From: an uncultured Massilia sp.
Lineage (GTDB): Bacteria; Pseudomonadota; Gammaproteobacteria; Burkholderiales; Burkholderiaceae
Reading direction: 5' to 3'
Length of the DNA stretch: 29,830 nucleotides
NCBI GenBank assembly: GCA_946886065.1
Contig: CAMPHU010000034.1
Span: forward strand, 1 to 29,830
Shown here: positions 14,413-21,513 of the stretch, in pieces
How positions within the stretch are numbered: the first letter of the stretch is position 1
Layout: the number at the start of each line of letters is the position of its first letter
Made by a program: the position numbers and the translations under genes
The notes under the pieces: model-generated
What the model was told of the DNA's origin: nothing
Database searches by the model: none
What the model saw: the letters and a program-made list of their open reading frames with translations, nothing else

Positions 14413-15771
14413 TCAGTGCGCGACCGCTTCGCGCACCGTGTCCCAGGCCGCGCCGGCGCAGACCGACACCACGCGGTTGCGGCCGGCCGACTTGGCCTCG
14501 TACATGGCGCGGTCGGCGACGATGAAGTAGGAACGCAGGTCGTCGAACAGGGTCGGGACGATGGTCGCCACGCCCACGCTGACCGTCACCATTTCCGACG
14601 TGGTGGAGCGCGGGTTGGGAATCGCCAGGCGTTCGACGTGGGCGCGGATGGCTTCGGCCAGGCTGGCGGCGCCGTCGGCGCCGGTCTCGGCCAGCAGCAC
14701 CACGAATTCCTCGCCGCCGTAGCGCGCCGCCAGGTCGGTCGGGCGCACCGCGTGCTCCTGCAGCACCTCGGCCACCATTTGCAGGCATTCGTCGCCGGCC
14801 GCGTGGCCCAGGCTGTCGTTGTAGCCCTTGAAATGGTCGACGTCGAGCACGAGCAGCGACAGCGGCTGGCCGCTGCGGATGGCGCGCTGCCATTCCTTCT
14901 CGAGGGCGCTGTCGAAGTGGCGGCGGTTGGCGATGCGGGTCAGCGGATCGACCAGCGCCGCGCGCTGCAGCGCCGTCTCGGACTGCTTGTGGTGGGTGAT
15001 GTCGTGCAGCAGGACGACGAACAGCGGGTCGCTGCCGGCCATGGGCGTCAGGCTCATGTCCATCGCATGCAGCGAACCGTCGCGCTGGCGCACCAGCACT
15101 TCGCGCGTGCCGCGGCAGCGGGCCGCGAGCTCCGGGGCGTCGCGGTCGGCGAAATAGGCCGCGTAGTGCTCGCCGCAGGGCTCCCCTAACAGGTGGGCCA
15201 GCGGCATGCCGGCCAGTTCCCCGGCCGACCAGGCCACGCAGCGCTCGCTGGCCGGGTTGGCGTAGACGATGCGGCCGTCGCCGTTCACTACCAGCAAGCC
15301 TTCGTCCATGCCGTCCAGGATCATCTGGAGGCGGTCGGTCTGCTGTTTCTGGCTCACGCTGTTGTTGCGGAAGCGCAGGTGGGCGCTGACGCGGGCGCAG
15401 ACCTCGGCCAGGCGTACCGGCTTCGAGATGTAGTCGACCGCGCCGGTGTCGAAGCCGGCCACGATGTCCTCGGTCTCGCCGCAGGCGCTGATGAAGATGA
15501 CGGGGATGTGGGCGGTGTCGGGCTGGCGCTTGAGGCGGCGGCAGATCTCCAGGCCGTCGAGGTCCGGCAGCAGGACGTCGAGCAGGATCAGGTCCGGCTG
15601 GACGCGCGCGGCGATATCGAGGGCGCGCTTGCCAGTATTGGCGACGAAGGTCTGGTAACCCTGCTGGCGCATGATCTCCTGCAGCAGCCCGAGGCTGTCA
15701 GGGGCGTCGTCGACGATCAGGATCGCGGACTGGCGCGCGGGCGCGGAGAACGCGAGGGCAGGGGGAATCAT
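14413..15771 (-). CDS. REC-PAS-GGDEF diguanylate cyclase
   Basis: A 452-residue soluble response regulator that should make c-di-GMP from two GTP. Receiver domain at about 14-130: ILIVDDAP acidic pocket, phosphoacceptor Asp65 in LILLDVLLPDLDG, Ser in IFISACG and Lys in YISKPVR. A PAS domain follows at about 150-270 (DGMDEGLLVVNGDGRIVYAN, FVVLLHDITHHKQSE). The GGDEF domain has DPLTRIANRR, LDVDHFKGYNDSLGH and an active GGEEF. The inhibitory I-site RPTD lies exactly five residues before GGEEF, so product inhibition is expected. No EAL domain. Start chosen at ATG 15771; a TTG at 15786 would add five residues. No Shine-Dalgarno is evident for either. No adjacent histidine kinase was seen, so this is an orphan regulator here. 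Confidence 0.93.
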   Translation of the reverse strand: MIPPALAFSAPARQSAILIVDDAPDSLGLLQEIMRQQGYQTFVANTGKRALDIAARVQPDLILLDVLLPDLDGLEICRRLKRQPDTAHIPVIFISACGETEDIVAGFDTGAVDYISKPVRLAEVCARVSAHLRFRNNSVSQKQQTDRLQMILDGMDEGLLVVNGDGRIVYANPASERCVAWSAGELAGMPLAHLLGEPCGEHYAAYFADRDAPELAARCRGTREVLVRQRDGSLHAMDMSLTPMAGSDPLFVVLLHDITHHKQSETALQRAALVDPLTRIANRRHFDSALEKEWQRAIRSGQPLSLLVLDVDHFKGYNDSLGHAAGDECLQMVAEVLQEHAVRPTDLAARYGGEEFVVLLAETGADGAASLAEAIRAHVERLAIPNPRSTTSEMVTVSVGVATIVPTLFDDLRSYFIVADRAMYEAKSAGRNRVVSVCAGAAWDTVREAVAH

Positions 15772-15806
15772 GAGGTTGCTGGTCAAAACGGCATGGTGAC
15801 CAGACG

Positions 15807-15837
15807 ATCATACTCCCAAAATGAATCCGTGCGGCAA
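15807..15837 (-). promoter_or_regulatory. Candidate promoter of the diguanylate cyclase gene
   Basis: On the minus strand TTGCCG (15832-15837) and TATGAT (15807-15812; five of six) are separated by 19 bp, longer than ideal. The stretch 15840-15900 is the most AT-rich of the neighbourhood, consistent with a promoter area. Confidence 0.35.
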
Positions 15838-15923
15838 CTTTTATTGCTGGTTATTTACGAAGAATGTTTAGTTATGGCTGCCTATGTTGCGAGCCTGCCA
15901 CTAACGTTGTGAATTTGCCACTT

Positions 15924-15977
15924 GGCGCCGGAGCGGGAGACCGCGGCCGTGGCGGCGCCGGAGCGCGGCCACGGCCG
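15924..15977. repeat. GC-rich direct plus inverted repeat, possible terminator of the aminotransferase gene
   Basis: GGCGCCGGAGCG occurs twice (15924-15935 and 15954-15965), 30 bp apart. Interleaved with it, CGGCCGTGGC (15944-15953) and GCCACGGCCG (15968-15977) form a perfect 10-bp stem with a 14-nt loop. It starts 7 bp after the stop of the minus-strand aminotransferase gene but has no T tract, so it would be an atypical terminator. The rest of the 15772-15984 gap holds the presumed diguanylate cyclase promoter and nothing else I can identify. Confidence 0.6.
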
Positions 15978-15984
15978 GGAGGAA

Positions 15985-17178
15985 TTACATCAGGTCGGAG
16001 ATCAGCTTGCCCAGGATGGCGATGCCTTCACGGATGCGTTCCGGCGGCACGGTCACGAAGGACAGGCGCAGGGTGTTGGTTTCCGGCTCGTTGGCGTAGA
16101 AGGGTGCGCCCGGCACGAAGGCCACGCGTGCGGCCAGCGACTGGTCGAGCAGCTTCATGGCGTCGATGTGCTTCGGCAGGGTCACCCAGATGAACATGCC
16201 GCCTTCCGGCTTGGTCCAGGTCACGCCGGCCGGGAAGTGCTCGGCCATCGCGTCCAGCATCACCTGGCACTGGTCGCCGTACAGCTTGCGGATGGTCGGG
16301 ATGTGCTGGTCCAGGAAACCGTCCTTGACCACTTCGTGCACGACCATCTGGGTCAGCTGGGCGGTGTGGAGGTCGGCGGCCTGCTTGGCCAGCTCGAGGC
16401 GGCGCACCAGCGGCAGCGGGGCGCACACGTAGCCGAGGCGGATGCCCGGGGTCAGGACCTTGGAGAAGGAGCCCATGTAGATCACGCCGTCCGGGTTCAT
16501 CGCCACCATCTTCGGCGACGGCGCGCCCTTGTAGCTCAGGGCGCCGTAGGGGTCGTCCTCGATCAGCGGCAGGCCGAGGCGGGCGCAGGTTTCCACCAGT
16601 TCCTGGCGGCGTTCGACCGACAGGCTGCGGCCGGTCGGGTTCTGGAAGTTCGGCAGCGAGTACAGCAGGCGTGCGCCCTTGGCGACGGCGTCGATCGACG
16701 CGGGCACCAGGCCGTGTTCGTCGGTGTCGACCGATTTGAATTCAGGACGGTAGACCGAGAAGGCCTGGAGCGCGCCCAGGTAGCTCGGGGTTTCCACCAG
16801 CACGCGGCTGCCTTCGTCGATCAGGACCTTGCCCAGCAGGTCGAGCGCCTGCTGCGAGCCCGAGGTCATGAGGATCTGTTCCGGCAGGATTCTGGAACCT
16901 TCCGTCGACAGCGAATTGGCAATCCATTCCCGCAGCGGGCCATAGCCGTCGGTCGGGCCATACTGCAGCGCGACCTTGCCGTTCTGGCTCAGCACCTTGT
17001 CGTAGGCCGACTTCATGACCTCGACCGGGAAGGTGGCTGGCGAAGGCAGGCCACCGGCGAAGGAGATGATCTCCGGACGCTGGGTGATCTTCAGGATCTC
17101 GCGGATGAACGAGCTTTGCAGCTGTTGCGCGCGTTCCGAGAACTGCCACTGGATGGGATTGGGATTTTCAATTTTCAT
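15985..17178 (-). CDS. Class I/II PLP-dependent aminotransferase (2-aminoadipate / aromatic aminotransferase-like)
   Basis: A 397-residue aminotransferase without a DNA-binding domain, similar to LysN/KAT-II-like enzymes. Motifs in order: IISFAGGLPSPATFPVE near residues 38-54, LQYGPTDGYGPLREWIA, SGSQQALDLLGKVLIDEGS, SLPNFQNPTGRSLS (Asn contacting PLP), IEDDPYGALSY (Asp and Tyr), the Schiff-base Lys240 in GSFSKVLTPGIRLGY, and the carboxylate-binding Arg in NTLRLSFV near the C-terminus. Substrate candidates are 2-aminoadipate, branched or aromatic amino acids, or kynurenine; sequence alone does not decide. It lies 133 bp downstream of ridA with its own perfect TATAAT box, so it may be transcribed separately from that gene. 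Confidence 0.9.
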   Translation of the reverse strand: MKIENPNPIQWQFSERAQQLQSSFIREILKITQRPEIISFAGGLPSPATFPVEVMKSAYDKVLSQNGKVALQYGPTDGYGPLREWIANSLSTEGSRILPEQILMTSGSQQALDLLGKVLIDEGSRVLVETPSYLGALQAFSVYRPEFKSVDTDEHGLVPASIDAVAKGARLLYSLPNFQNPTGRSLSVERRQELVETCARLGLPLIEDDPYGALSYKGAPSPKMVAMNPDGVIYMGSFSKVLTPGIRLGYVCAPLPLVRRLELAKQAADLHTAQLTQMVVHEVVKDGFLDQHIPTIRKLYGDQCQVMLDAMAEHFPAGVTWTKPEGGMFIWVTLPKHIDAMKLLDQSLAARVAFVPGAPFYANEPETNTLRLSFVTVPPERIREGIAILGKLISDLM

Positions 17179-17226
17179 TACTGTCTCACATGCTCACAGG
17201 AAGGGACCGCGGGGGTGTACCGGGCC

Positions 17227-17232
17227 ATTATA
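17227..17232 (-). promoter_or_regulatory. Candidate -10 box of the aminotransferase gene
   Basis: A perfect TATAAT on the minus strand lies 48 bp before the ATG at 17178. The -35 region is GC-rich and poor. Confidence 0.45.
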
Positions 17233-17260
17233 AAGCACGCCGGATAGGCGGCTTCGCCAA

Positions 17261-17283
17261 GGCCGGGCCGGGTAGGCCCAGCC
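17261..17283 (-). terminator. Possible hairpin terminator or attenuator after ridA
   Basis: GGCCGGGCC (17261-17269) and GGCCCAGCC (17275-17283) form a 9-bp stem with one G-T pair and a 5-nt loop, 28 bp after the ridA stop codon. No T tract follows, so it may only slow the polymerase. Confidence 0.3.
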
Positions 17284-17311
17284 CATCGTATTACTGCAGC
17301 CAGCTTAATCT

Positions 17312-17773
17312 TCAGGCAACTTCGACGATCATTTCGATCTCGACGCAGGTGCCGCGCGGCAGCGAGGCCACGCCGAAGGCCGAGCGCGCGTGCTTGCCGG
17401 CCTCGCCGAACACCTCGCCCAGCAGCTCCGAGCAGCCGTTGGTGACCAGGTGCTGCTCGTTGTATTCCGGGGTCGAGGCCACCAGGCTCATGACCTTGAC
17501 GATGCGCTTCACGCGGGTCAGGTCGCCGCCCACGGCTTCCTGCAGGGTGCCGATCAGGTCGATCGCGACCGAGCGCGCGGCGGCCTGGCCCTCTAGAGTG
17601 GTCTTGTCCTTGCCCAGGATGCCGGCATTCGGGCTGCCGTCGGCGTTCTTGGCGATGTGGCCCGAGATGAATACCAGGTTACCGGTCTGCACGTACATGA
17701 CGTAGGCGGCGGCCGGGGTTGCCGGGGCCTGCAGGGTGATGTTCAGTTCTTTGAGTTTGTCGTAGACGGACAT
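17312..17773 (-). CDS. RidA (YjgF/YER057c/UK114) family enamine/imine deaminase
   Basis: A 153-residue RidA-family protein; such trimers hydrolyse reactive 2-aminoacrylate-type enamine/imine intermediates released by PLP enzymes to keto acids and ammonia. Seen: YVQTGNLVFISGHIAKNADG near residues 27-46, AARSVAIDLIGTLQEAVGGDLTRVKR, VASTPEYNEQHLVTNGCSE and the C-terminal HARSAFGVASLPRGTCVEIE. Arg130 there corresponds to the substrate-carboxylate Arg105 of E. coli RidA. Placement 75 bp after a threonine/serine-dehydratase-family gene fits, since that enzyme type produces the RidA substrate. It is somewhat longer than classical RidA (about 128 residues), matching a longer betaproteobacterial subgroup. 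Confidence 0.9.
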   Translation of the reverse strand: MSVYDKLKELNITLQAPATPAAAYVMYVQTGNLVFISGHIAKNADGSPNAGILGKDKTTLEGQAAARSVAIDLIGTLQEAVGGDLTRVKRIVKVMSLVASTPEYNEQHLVTNGCSELLGEVFGEAGKHARSAFGVASLPRGTCVEIEMIVEVA

Positions 17774-17848
17774 GCTATTTCCAGGTTGCGGTGGGTGAAG
17801 GCGATATTGTACGTCGTGTCACGAACGCCGGGTATTTTGCTAGCGTTA

Positions 17849-18886
17849 TCAACTGGTTATCGAAGCCGCCGGGCTCGTTGTAGCCGCCATCGTAACCAAG
17901 GTCTTCCCGTGACGGTAGGGCGCGGAGAGTACCTCCGAAAAAAGCGTCGCGTCGACGTTCGCACCGGTGAGGGGCAATCCCAGGCGAGCGACATCGGCCA
18001 GCCTGCCTTCCCGCTTCATCCGCATCGCCCCCGCCAACGCCGCCGCCCCAGCCCCTTCCGCCACGTTGTGCGTGCACGCATGCAGCACCCGCATCGCCTC
18101 CGCCACCTCCTCGTCGCTCACCGCGATCACATCCTCCGCATACCGCAGCACCACCTCCAGCGACGCCGCATCCGGCGTCCGGCACGCCATCCCATCCGCC
18201 AGCACGGTGCTCACCGGCGCATCGACTGCCTTCCCTGCCTGCCACGACAGCAGATAGGCCGGCGCATGCGCCGACACCACCCCCACGATCCGCGTCCGCA
18301 GCCCCAGCGCCTCGCGCGCGGCCACCGCCGCCGCGAAGCCCGATCCCTGCCCGATCGGCACCAGCACGAGATCAAGCCCCGGCCGCGCGCGGAACAGCTC
18401 CAGCCAGTAGCTGGCCACGCCCGCCACCAGGTCAGGGTGGTAGGAGGGCACCATGTGCAGGCGTTCGCGGTCCGCCAGTGCGCAGGCGTACTCGCGGCTC
18501 TCCTGGAAATCGCTCCCGTGTTCGACCATCCGCGCGCCCAGTGCCCGCATCGCGGCGTTCTTTTCAACGCTGTTCCCGTGCGGGACCACAATAGTCGCTT
18601 CCAGCCCATTCCTGCGCGCCGCGAACGCGATCGACTGCCCATGGTTGCCGCGCGTGGCCGCCGCCACGCCGCGCAGGCCAGGCTCGCGGCGCAGCAGGCG
18701 CTCCATGTACACCACGCCGCCGCGCAGCTTGAAGGCGCCGGCCGGGCCGTGGTTCTCGTGCTTGACCCAGGTTTCCAGGCCGAGCGCTTCATCGAGCAAG
18801 GGCCAGCGGTACTGCGGCGTGGGCTGCATCGCGGTGTACACGGTGCCGGCGGCGTTCTCGAGGTCCGCCAGGTCGGGCAGCATCAT
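17849..18886 (-). CDS. Threonine/serine dehydratase-family PLP enzyme (fold type II)
   Basis: A 345-residue member of the tryptophan-synthase-beta superfamily, most like threonine ammonia-lyases that turn L-threonine or L-serine into a 2-oxo acid and ammonia by an enamine intermediate. The Schiff-base Lys53 lies in GAFKLRGG, ATRGNHGQSIAF binds the substrate carboxylate (Asn81), and PIGQGSG at 177-183 is the PLP phosphate loop. The segment that contacts the PLP ring nitrogen reads PLTGANVD rather than the common SGGN, a variant that may mark a different hydroxy- or diamino acid substrate. No regulatory ACT domain is present, so it is catabolic rather than biosynthetic IlvA. AAAGGA lies 7 bp before the ATG. 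It follows the EamA transporter gene by 20 bp. Confidence 0.87.
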   Translation of the reverse strand: MMLPDLADLENAAGTVYTAMQPTPQYRWPLLDEALGLETWVKHENHGPAGAFKLRGGVVYMERLLRREPGLRGVAAATRGNHGQSIAFAARRNGLEATIVVPHGNSVEKNAAMRALGARMVEHGSDFQESREYACALADRERLHMVPSYHPDLVAGVASYWLELFRARPGLDLVLVPIGQGSGFAAAVAAREALGLRTRIVGVVSAHAPAYLLSWQAGKAVDAPVSTVLADGMACRTPDAASLEVVLRYAEDVIAVSDEEVAEAMRVLHACTHNVAEGAGAAALAGAMRMKREGRLADVARLGLPLTGANVDATLFSEVLSAPYRHGKTLVTMAATTSPAASITS

Positions 18887-18906
18887 GGAAAATCCTTTCT
18901 ATATGG

Positions 18907-19821
18907 TTAGTGACGAACCTGCATGCGGCGCGCCGCGAACACGACGCCGACCACGGCCAGCGCGAACAGGCAGTTGACGAGGGTGAGCGCTTCGCCGAGC
19001 AGGACGGCGGCGCCGATCAGGCTCAGGAAGGGCTGCAGCAGCTGCACCTGGCCGACGCGCGCCACGCCGCCCAGCGCCAGGCCGCGGTACCAGAAGAAAA
19101 AGCCGGTGAAGGTCGAGCCGACGCTCACGTAGGCGAACGCCGTCCAGGCGTGCGGGCCGACCTGGCCGAGCTGCGCGAGCTGGGGCGCGCACAGCCAGGC
19201 CACCAGCGGCAGCAGGACCGGCACCGACAGCACCAGCGCCCAGCAGATGACTTCCGGCCCGCCCATGCTGCGCGCCAGGCGGCCGCCTTCCGCATAGCCC
19301 ATCGCCGCCAGGGGAACGGCGCCGAGCACCAGCAGGTCGGCCAGGTGCAGCGCACCGCCGCCCTGGGCCAGCGCGAAAACGATCACCAGCCCGGCACCGA
19401 GCAAGGCCATCACCCAGAAGCCCTGCGATGGACGTTCGTAGCCGCGCAGCGCGGCGTAGAGGGCGGTGGCCAGGGGCAGCACGCCGACCAGCAGCGCGCC
19501 GTGCGAGGCGGGCAGGGTGCGCAGGGCGAGCGAGGTCAGGAGCGGAAAGCCGACGATGCAGCCGGCAATGACCAGCGCGAGCTGCCACAAGGCGGCGCGC
19601 GATGGCAGCGGCACGCGCTTCCACGCCAGCCAGGCCGCCGCCAGCACGGCCGCGCCCAGGGCCCGTCCCAGCGCGACGAAGATCGGGTCGAGCTCCGCCA
19701 CCGCCATCCGGGTGAACGGAATCGTCAGGCTGAAGATCGCCACGCCGGCCAGGCCGAGCAGCATGCCGCGCGTCTCGTCGAGGGCGATCGTCGGGGCTGG
19801 ACAGGTCGTGGCGGCGTTCAT
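18907..19821 (-). CDS. EamA-family (drug/metabolite transporter) membrane permease
   Basis: A 304-residue inner-membrane protein with ten hydrophobic segments arranged as two EamA repeats (about residues 19-150 and 165-300), the DMT/RhaT-type layout shared by amino-acid and metabolite exporters. Landmarks are GVAIFSLTIPFTRMAVAELDP in the first repeat and FAYVSVGSTFTGFFFWYRGLA and LQPFLSLIGAAVLLGEAL in the second. AAGGAAAA precedes the ATG at 19821. It is divergent from a MocR regulator and directly followed by the dehydratase gene, so it most likely exports the compound that the dehydratase breaks down, or a related amino acid. The substrate itself cannot be read from sequence. Confidence 0.9.
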   Translation of the reverse strand: MNAATTCPAPTIALDETRGMLLGLAGVAIFSLTIPFTRMAVAELDPIFVALGRALGAAVLAAAWLAWKRVPLPSRAALWQLALVIAGCIVGFPLLTSLALRTLPASHGALLVGVLPLATALYAALRGYERPSQGFWVMALLGAGLVIVFALAQGGGALHLADLLVLGAVPLAAMGYAEGGRLARSMGGPEVICWALVLSVPVLLPLVAWLCAPQLAQLGQVGPHAWTAFAYVSVGSTFTGFFFWYRGLALGGVARVGQVQLLQPFLSLIGAAVLLGEALTLVNCLFALAVVGVVFAARRMQVRH

Positions 19822-19830
19822 GGATTTTCC

Positions 19831-19860
19831 TTGCAAGTTCGGTATCGGCAGGTCTATGCT
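19831..19860 (+). promoter_or_regulatory. Candidate promoter of the MocR regulator gene
   Basis: TTGCAA (19831-19836), an 18-bp spacer and TATGCT (19855-19860), each four of six consensus. Transcription would start about 19867, immediately before the direct repeat at 19872, an arrangement that would allow autorepression. Confidence 0.4.
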
Positions 19861-19871
19861 ATCCCAGCAAA

Positions 19872-19890
19872 CCAGTACAGTCCCAGTACA
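19872..19890. promoter_or_regulatory. Direct repeat CCAGTACA x2, probable MocR operator
   Basis: CCAGTACA is repeated exactly at 19872-19879 and 19883-19890, an 11-bp period that puts both copies on one face of the helix. A degraded copy (CCCAGCAA) lies just upstream at 19863-19870. It sits in the middle of the 103-bp divergent gap between the transporter and MocR genes. MocR proteins such as GabR and PdxR are known to bind direct repeats in such gaps. Confidence 0.6.
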
Positions 19891-19924
19891 CTTGCGCACA
19901 TACTTTTTGCACTGTGATGGTGAA

Positions 19925-21343
19925 ATGACCAATACGCACCTACCCATGCTTTTGAGCCGCGAATCCGGCGAAGCGCTGGCCGACCAGATCGTCCGCTCGG
20001 TGGCCGTCCGCATCGACGAGCGCCTGTTGCGGCCCGGTGCGCGCATGCCCTCGATCCGCCAGTTCGCCACGACCCACGGCGTGTCGCCCTTCACCGTGGT
20101 GGCCGGCTACGACCGGCTGGTGGCCCAGGGCTACCTGGAATCGCGCCGCGGCGCGGGCTTCTTCGTGCGCGAGCGCGCCGTGGCGGAAGAGCGCAGGCCG
20201 GCGCCGGCACAGGAAAAAGCCCCCGCTACCCTGGACGTGGCCTGGCTGATCCGCAGCATGTTCCGCCAGGCGCCGCTGCACCTCTCGCCCGGCGCCGGCG
20301 TGCTGCCCGGCGACTGGCTGGACGGCCCGGCGGTGGCCAATGCCTTGCGCGCGCTGAGCCGGCAGAACAGCAGTTCCCTGATGAACTACGGCGCGCCGCA
20401 GGGCTTCCTGCCGCTGCGCCAGCAGCTCCAGCTCAAGCTGGCCGAGATCGAGATCGAGGCCGGTCCGGAGCAGCTGGTGACGACCCTGGGCGTGACCCAG
20501 GCGCTGGACCTGGTGGCGCGCGAGTTCTGCCAGCCGGGCGACACGGTGCTGGTCGACGACCCGGCCTGGTTCCTGATGTTCGGCTCCTTCGCGGCGATGG
20601 GACTGAAGGTGGTCGGGGTGCGGCGCCTGGCCGACGGCCCGGACATCGCCCAGCTGGCCCAGCTGGCCGAGCTGCACAAGCCGCGCCTGTACGTGCTGAA
20701 TTCGGTGCTGCACAACCCCAGCTCCACCTCGCTGTCGGGGGCCAAGGCCTTCCAGGTGCTGCGCCTGGCCGAGCAGCACGGCTTCACGGTGGTCGAGGAC
20801 GATATCTACAGCGACCTGCACCCGGGCGGGGCCACGCGCCTGGCCGCGCTCGACCAGCTGCAGCGCGTGATCTACCTGGGCGGCTTCTCGAAATCGATGG
20901 CGGCCAACCTGCGCGTCGGTTTCATCGCGACCTCCAGCGAGCGCGCCCAGCGCCTGGCCGACCGCAAGATGCTGGCCACGCTGACCACCAGCGACATCGG
21001 CGAGCGGGTCGTGTACAAGGTCTTGTCCGAGGGCCACTACCGCAAGCACCTGGATCGCATCCGCACCCGGCTCGACGCGGTGCGTCCACGCGCGCTGCGG
21101 CGCATGGAGCAGCTGGGCATGCGGCCCGACCCGGCGCCGGCGGCCGGCATGTTCGTCTGGGTCGATGCCGGACGCGACACCAACCTGCTGGCCGCCCGGG
21201 CCATGCAGGAAGACTTGCTGCTGGCGCCCGGCAGCCTGTTCTCGCCGAACCAGCTGCCGTCCACCTACATGCGCCTGAACGTCGCCACCCTGCAGGAGGA
21301 GGGCGTGTGGTCCTTCTTCGAGAAAGCGATGGCGCAGGCATGA
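19925..21343 (+). CDS. MocR/GabR-type transcriptional regulator (GntR HTH fused to aminotransferase-like domain)
   Basis: A 472-residue two-domain regulator. Residues about 12-80 are a GntR winged helix (LADQIVRSVAVRIDERLLRP, MPSIRQFATTHGVSPFTVVAGYDRL, GYLESRRGAGFFV). Residues about 110-470 are a fold-type I aminotransferase-like domain with YGAPQGFLPLRQQL, VLVDDPAWFLMFGSF, VEDDIYSDLHP and Lys323 in GGFSKSMAANLRVGF, the PLP Schiff-base site, so PLP should be bound. Such proteins sense PLP or an amino-acid-PLP adduct and usually control the divergent gene, here the EamA permease-dehydratase run. The ribosome site is weak. It is not expected to be a true aminotransferase. Confidence 0.92.
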   Translation: MTNTHLPMLLSRESGEALADQIVRSVAVRIDERLLRPGARMPSIRQFATTHGVSPFTVVAGYDRLVAQGYLESRRGAGFFVRERAVAEERRPAPAQEKAPATLDVAWLIRSMFRQAPLHLSPGAGVLPGDWLDGPAVANALRALSRQNSSSLMNYGAPQGFLPLRQQLQLKLAEIEIEAGPEQLVTTLGVTQALDLVAREFCQPGDTVLVDDPAWFLMFGSFAAMGLKVVGVRRLADGPDIAQLAQLAELHKPRLYVLNSVLHNPSSTSLSGAKAFQVLRLAEQHGFTVVEDDIYSDLHPGGATRLAALDQLQRVIYLGGFSKSMAANLRVGFIATSSERAQRLADRKMLATLTTSDIGERVVYKVLSEGHYRKHLDRIRTRLDAVRPRALRRMEQLGMRPDPAPAAGMFVWVDAGRDTNLLAARAMQEDLLLAPGSLFSPNQLPSTYMRLNVATLQEEGVWSFFEKAMAQA

Positions 21344-21379
21344 AAGATTTGCCGGTTTGCTTTCCATGCCGAAATTCCT

Positions 21380-21408
21380 TTTGCACCCAAAGCTTTTGTG
21401 CAAATTTT
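21380..21408 (+). terminator. AT-rich hairpin with T tract after the MocR gene
   Basis: TTTGCAC (21380-21386) and GTGCAAA (21398-21404) form a perfect 7-bp stem. Its loop contains the palindrome AAAGCTTT, and TTTT plus further T-rich sequence follows. It lies 37 bp after the MocR stop and before the htpG promoter, as expected for an intrinsic terminator, though the stem is AT-rich. Confidence 0.5.
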
Positions 21409-21440
21409 GTTAATTCGTCAACGATTTCATGCTGCCGGCC

Positions 21441-21468
21441 CTTGAAATCCTTACCCTTCACCCAATAT
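21441..21468 (+). promoter_or_regulatory. Sigma-32 (RpoH) heat-shock promoter of htpG
   Basis: CTTGAAA (21441-21447), a 13-bp spacer and CCCAATAT (21461-21468) match the RpoH consensus (CTTGAAA, then CCCCATNT) very well. The transcript would begin about 40 bp before the htpG ATG, and GAGGAA at 21504-21509 is the ribosome site. HtpG is a classical RpoH target, which strengthens the call. Confidence 0.75.
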
Positions 21469-21513
21469 GCGGTCGGTCTGTATCAACCCTGACCACCATT
21501 CACGAGGAACAAG

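Noticed and set aside
8943..15771. Functional c-di-GMP module linking the PilZ protein and the GGDEF protein
   Set aside because: They are 5 kb apart with an unrelated two-component/lactamase block between them; co-presence in the window is not evidence of pairing.
15985..17178. Assigning the aminotransferase as a kynurenine aminotransferase serving the kyn genes
   Set aside because: Similarity to KAT-II-like enzymes is general, and the kyn operon is more than 11 kb away with its own strand and neighbours.
15922..17247. Long plus-strand open frame opposite the aminotransferase gene
   Set aside because: Low-complexity His/Gln/Arg/Val-rich translation without domains; the minus-strand aminotransferase is unambiguous.
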